Program-made: the position numbers and the translations under genes
In this document: piece after piece, positions 11,787-12,075 of the stretch
How the letters are laid out: every line of letters starts with the position of its first letter
How positions within the stretch are numbered: position 1 is the stretch's first letter
Assembly: GCA_905479515.1 (NCBI GenBank)
Contig: CAJQMX010000342.1
Location: forward strand, 1-12,075
Source of the DNA: an uncultured Parasphingopyxis sp.
Lineage (GTDB): Bacteria; Pseudomonadota; Alphaproteobacteria; Sphingomonadales; Sphingomonadaceae
Length of the DNA: 12,075 bases
Direction: 5' to 3'
The notes under the pieces: model-generated
Seen by the model: the letters and a program-made list of their open reading frames with translations, nothing else
Databases searched by the model: none
Told to the model about the DNA's origin: nothing

Positions 11787-12075
11787 TTTGCCGCAGCAAA
11801 GGCATCCATGATCGATCGGATCGGGGAGACATCATAGCCTGCGCCCGCCGCTGCTTGCGCGATGGTTTCCGGATCGCGCCCGGCATCCGCCTCGGCCAGC
11901 GCCCATAACAGGGTCGAACGGGTGCCCGAACGGCAGAAGGCCAGCGTCTTGCCGTCATTGGCATCGAGCGCCGTGCGCATCATCTCTACCTGCGGCACGG
12001 AAAAACCCGCATGGGTTACCGGAATCGCGACATAATCCATCCCCGCTTCGCGCGCAGCAGCGGCAATCTCCGCCC
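11783..12075 (-). CDS. TIGR01244 family phosphatase/sulfurtransferase-like protein, C-terminal 96 residues (partial)
   Basis: The frame is open through the right window edge, so the N-terminal part is missing; an internal ATG at 12040 is not the true start because family-like sequence (EIAAAAREAGMDY) continues before it. The visible part has the TIGR01244/DUF442 signature: IPVTHAGFS, then the active loop FCRSGTRSTLLWAL with the nucleophilic Cys codon at 11935-11933, and the ending GAGYDVSPIRSIMDAF. This domain is found alone or fused to metallo-beta-lactamase-like sulfur dioxygenases; here it ends soon after the domain, so it is stand-alone at the C-terminal side. The activity is likely phosphatase- or rhodanese-like. 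Its TGA overlaps the next ATG. Confidence 0.88.
   Translation of the reverse strand, partial: AEIAAAAREAGMDYVAIPVTHAGFSVPQVEMMRTALDANDGKTLAFCRSGTRSTLLWALAEADAGRDPETIAQAAAGAGYDVSPIRSIMDAFAAAK

Overview
The window looks like chromosomal DNA from an alphaproteobacterium, most likely a sphingomonad (order Sphingomonadales). This is an inference from overall high GC, the family mix (DUF4402 secreted proteins, a zf-CHCC protein, a TIGR01244 protein, a DUF559 nuclease), and a GC-rich palindromic repeat of a kind I associate with sphingomonad genomes. No rRNA, tRNA, CRISPR array, integrase or standard insertion sequence was found. It reads mostly as core genome with one small accessory insertion and one fast-evolving secreted-protein cluster.

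Layout. (1) 1-2283, minus strand: an ABC-2 type transporter ATPase, then a DUF559 (Vsr-like) endonuclease gene framed by two inverted copies of a 35-base palindrome-containing repeat, then the start of nadB (L-aspartate oxidase, NAD synthesis; runs off the left edge). The repeat copies appear to supply the ribosome binding sites of both the DUF559 gene and nadB. (2) 2284-4430: three paralogous DUF4402 secreted proteins in +/-/+ orientation. The first two converge on a strong bidirectional terminator. The second and third diverge from a 286-base intergenic region. A TTAACCAT motif lies about 60 bases upstream of the first two. (3) 4482-8318, plus strand: a compact run of zf-CHCC protein, TldD protease subunit, DUF924 protein, PNPOx-family flavoprotein, DUF2007 protein and patatin-like phospholipase, several joined by ATGA start/stop overlaps. 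(4) 8319-10210, plus strand: a 153-base regulatory gap with palindromes and promoter-like elements, then glnK-amtB (PII signal protein and ammonium channel), closed by a strong intrinsic terminator. (5) 10209-12075, minus strand: a TIGR01244 phosphatase/sulfurtransferase-like protein (cut by the right edge), a membrane-anchored hypothetical, a sterol-desaturase-family hydroxylase and a small membrane protein, nearly all with overlapping starts and stops.

How the genes work together. glnK-amtB form the standard ammonium sensing and uptake pair. nadB starts NAD synthesis from aspartate. The DUF4402 proteins are exported and resemble pilin-like beta-sandwich subunits, but no chaperone or usher is present. 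The most unusual structure is the DUF559 gene with its flanking inverted palindromes, which has the architecture of a minimal repeat-plus-nuclease cassette.
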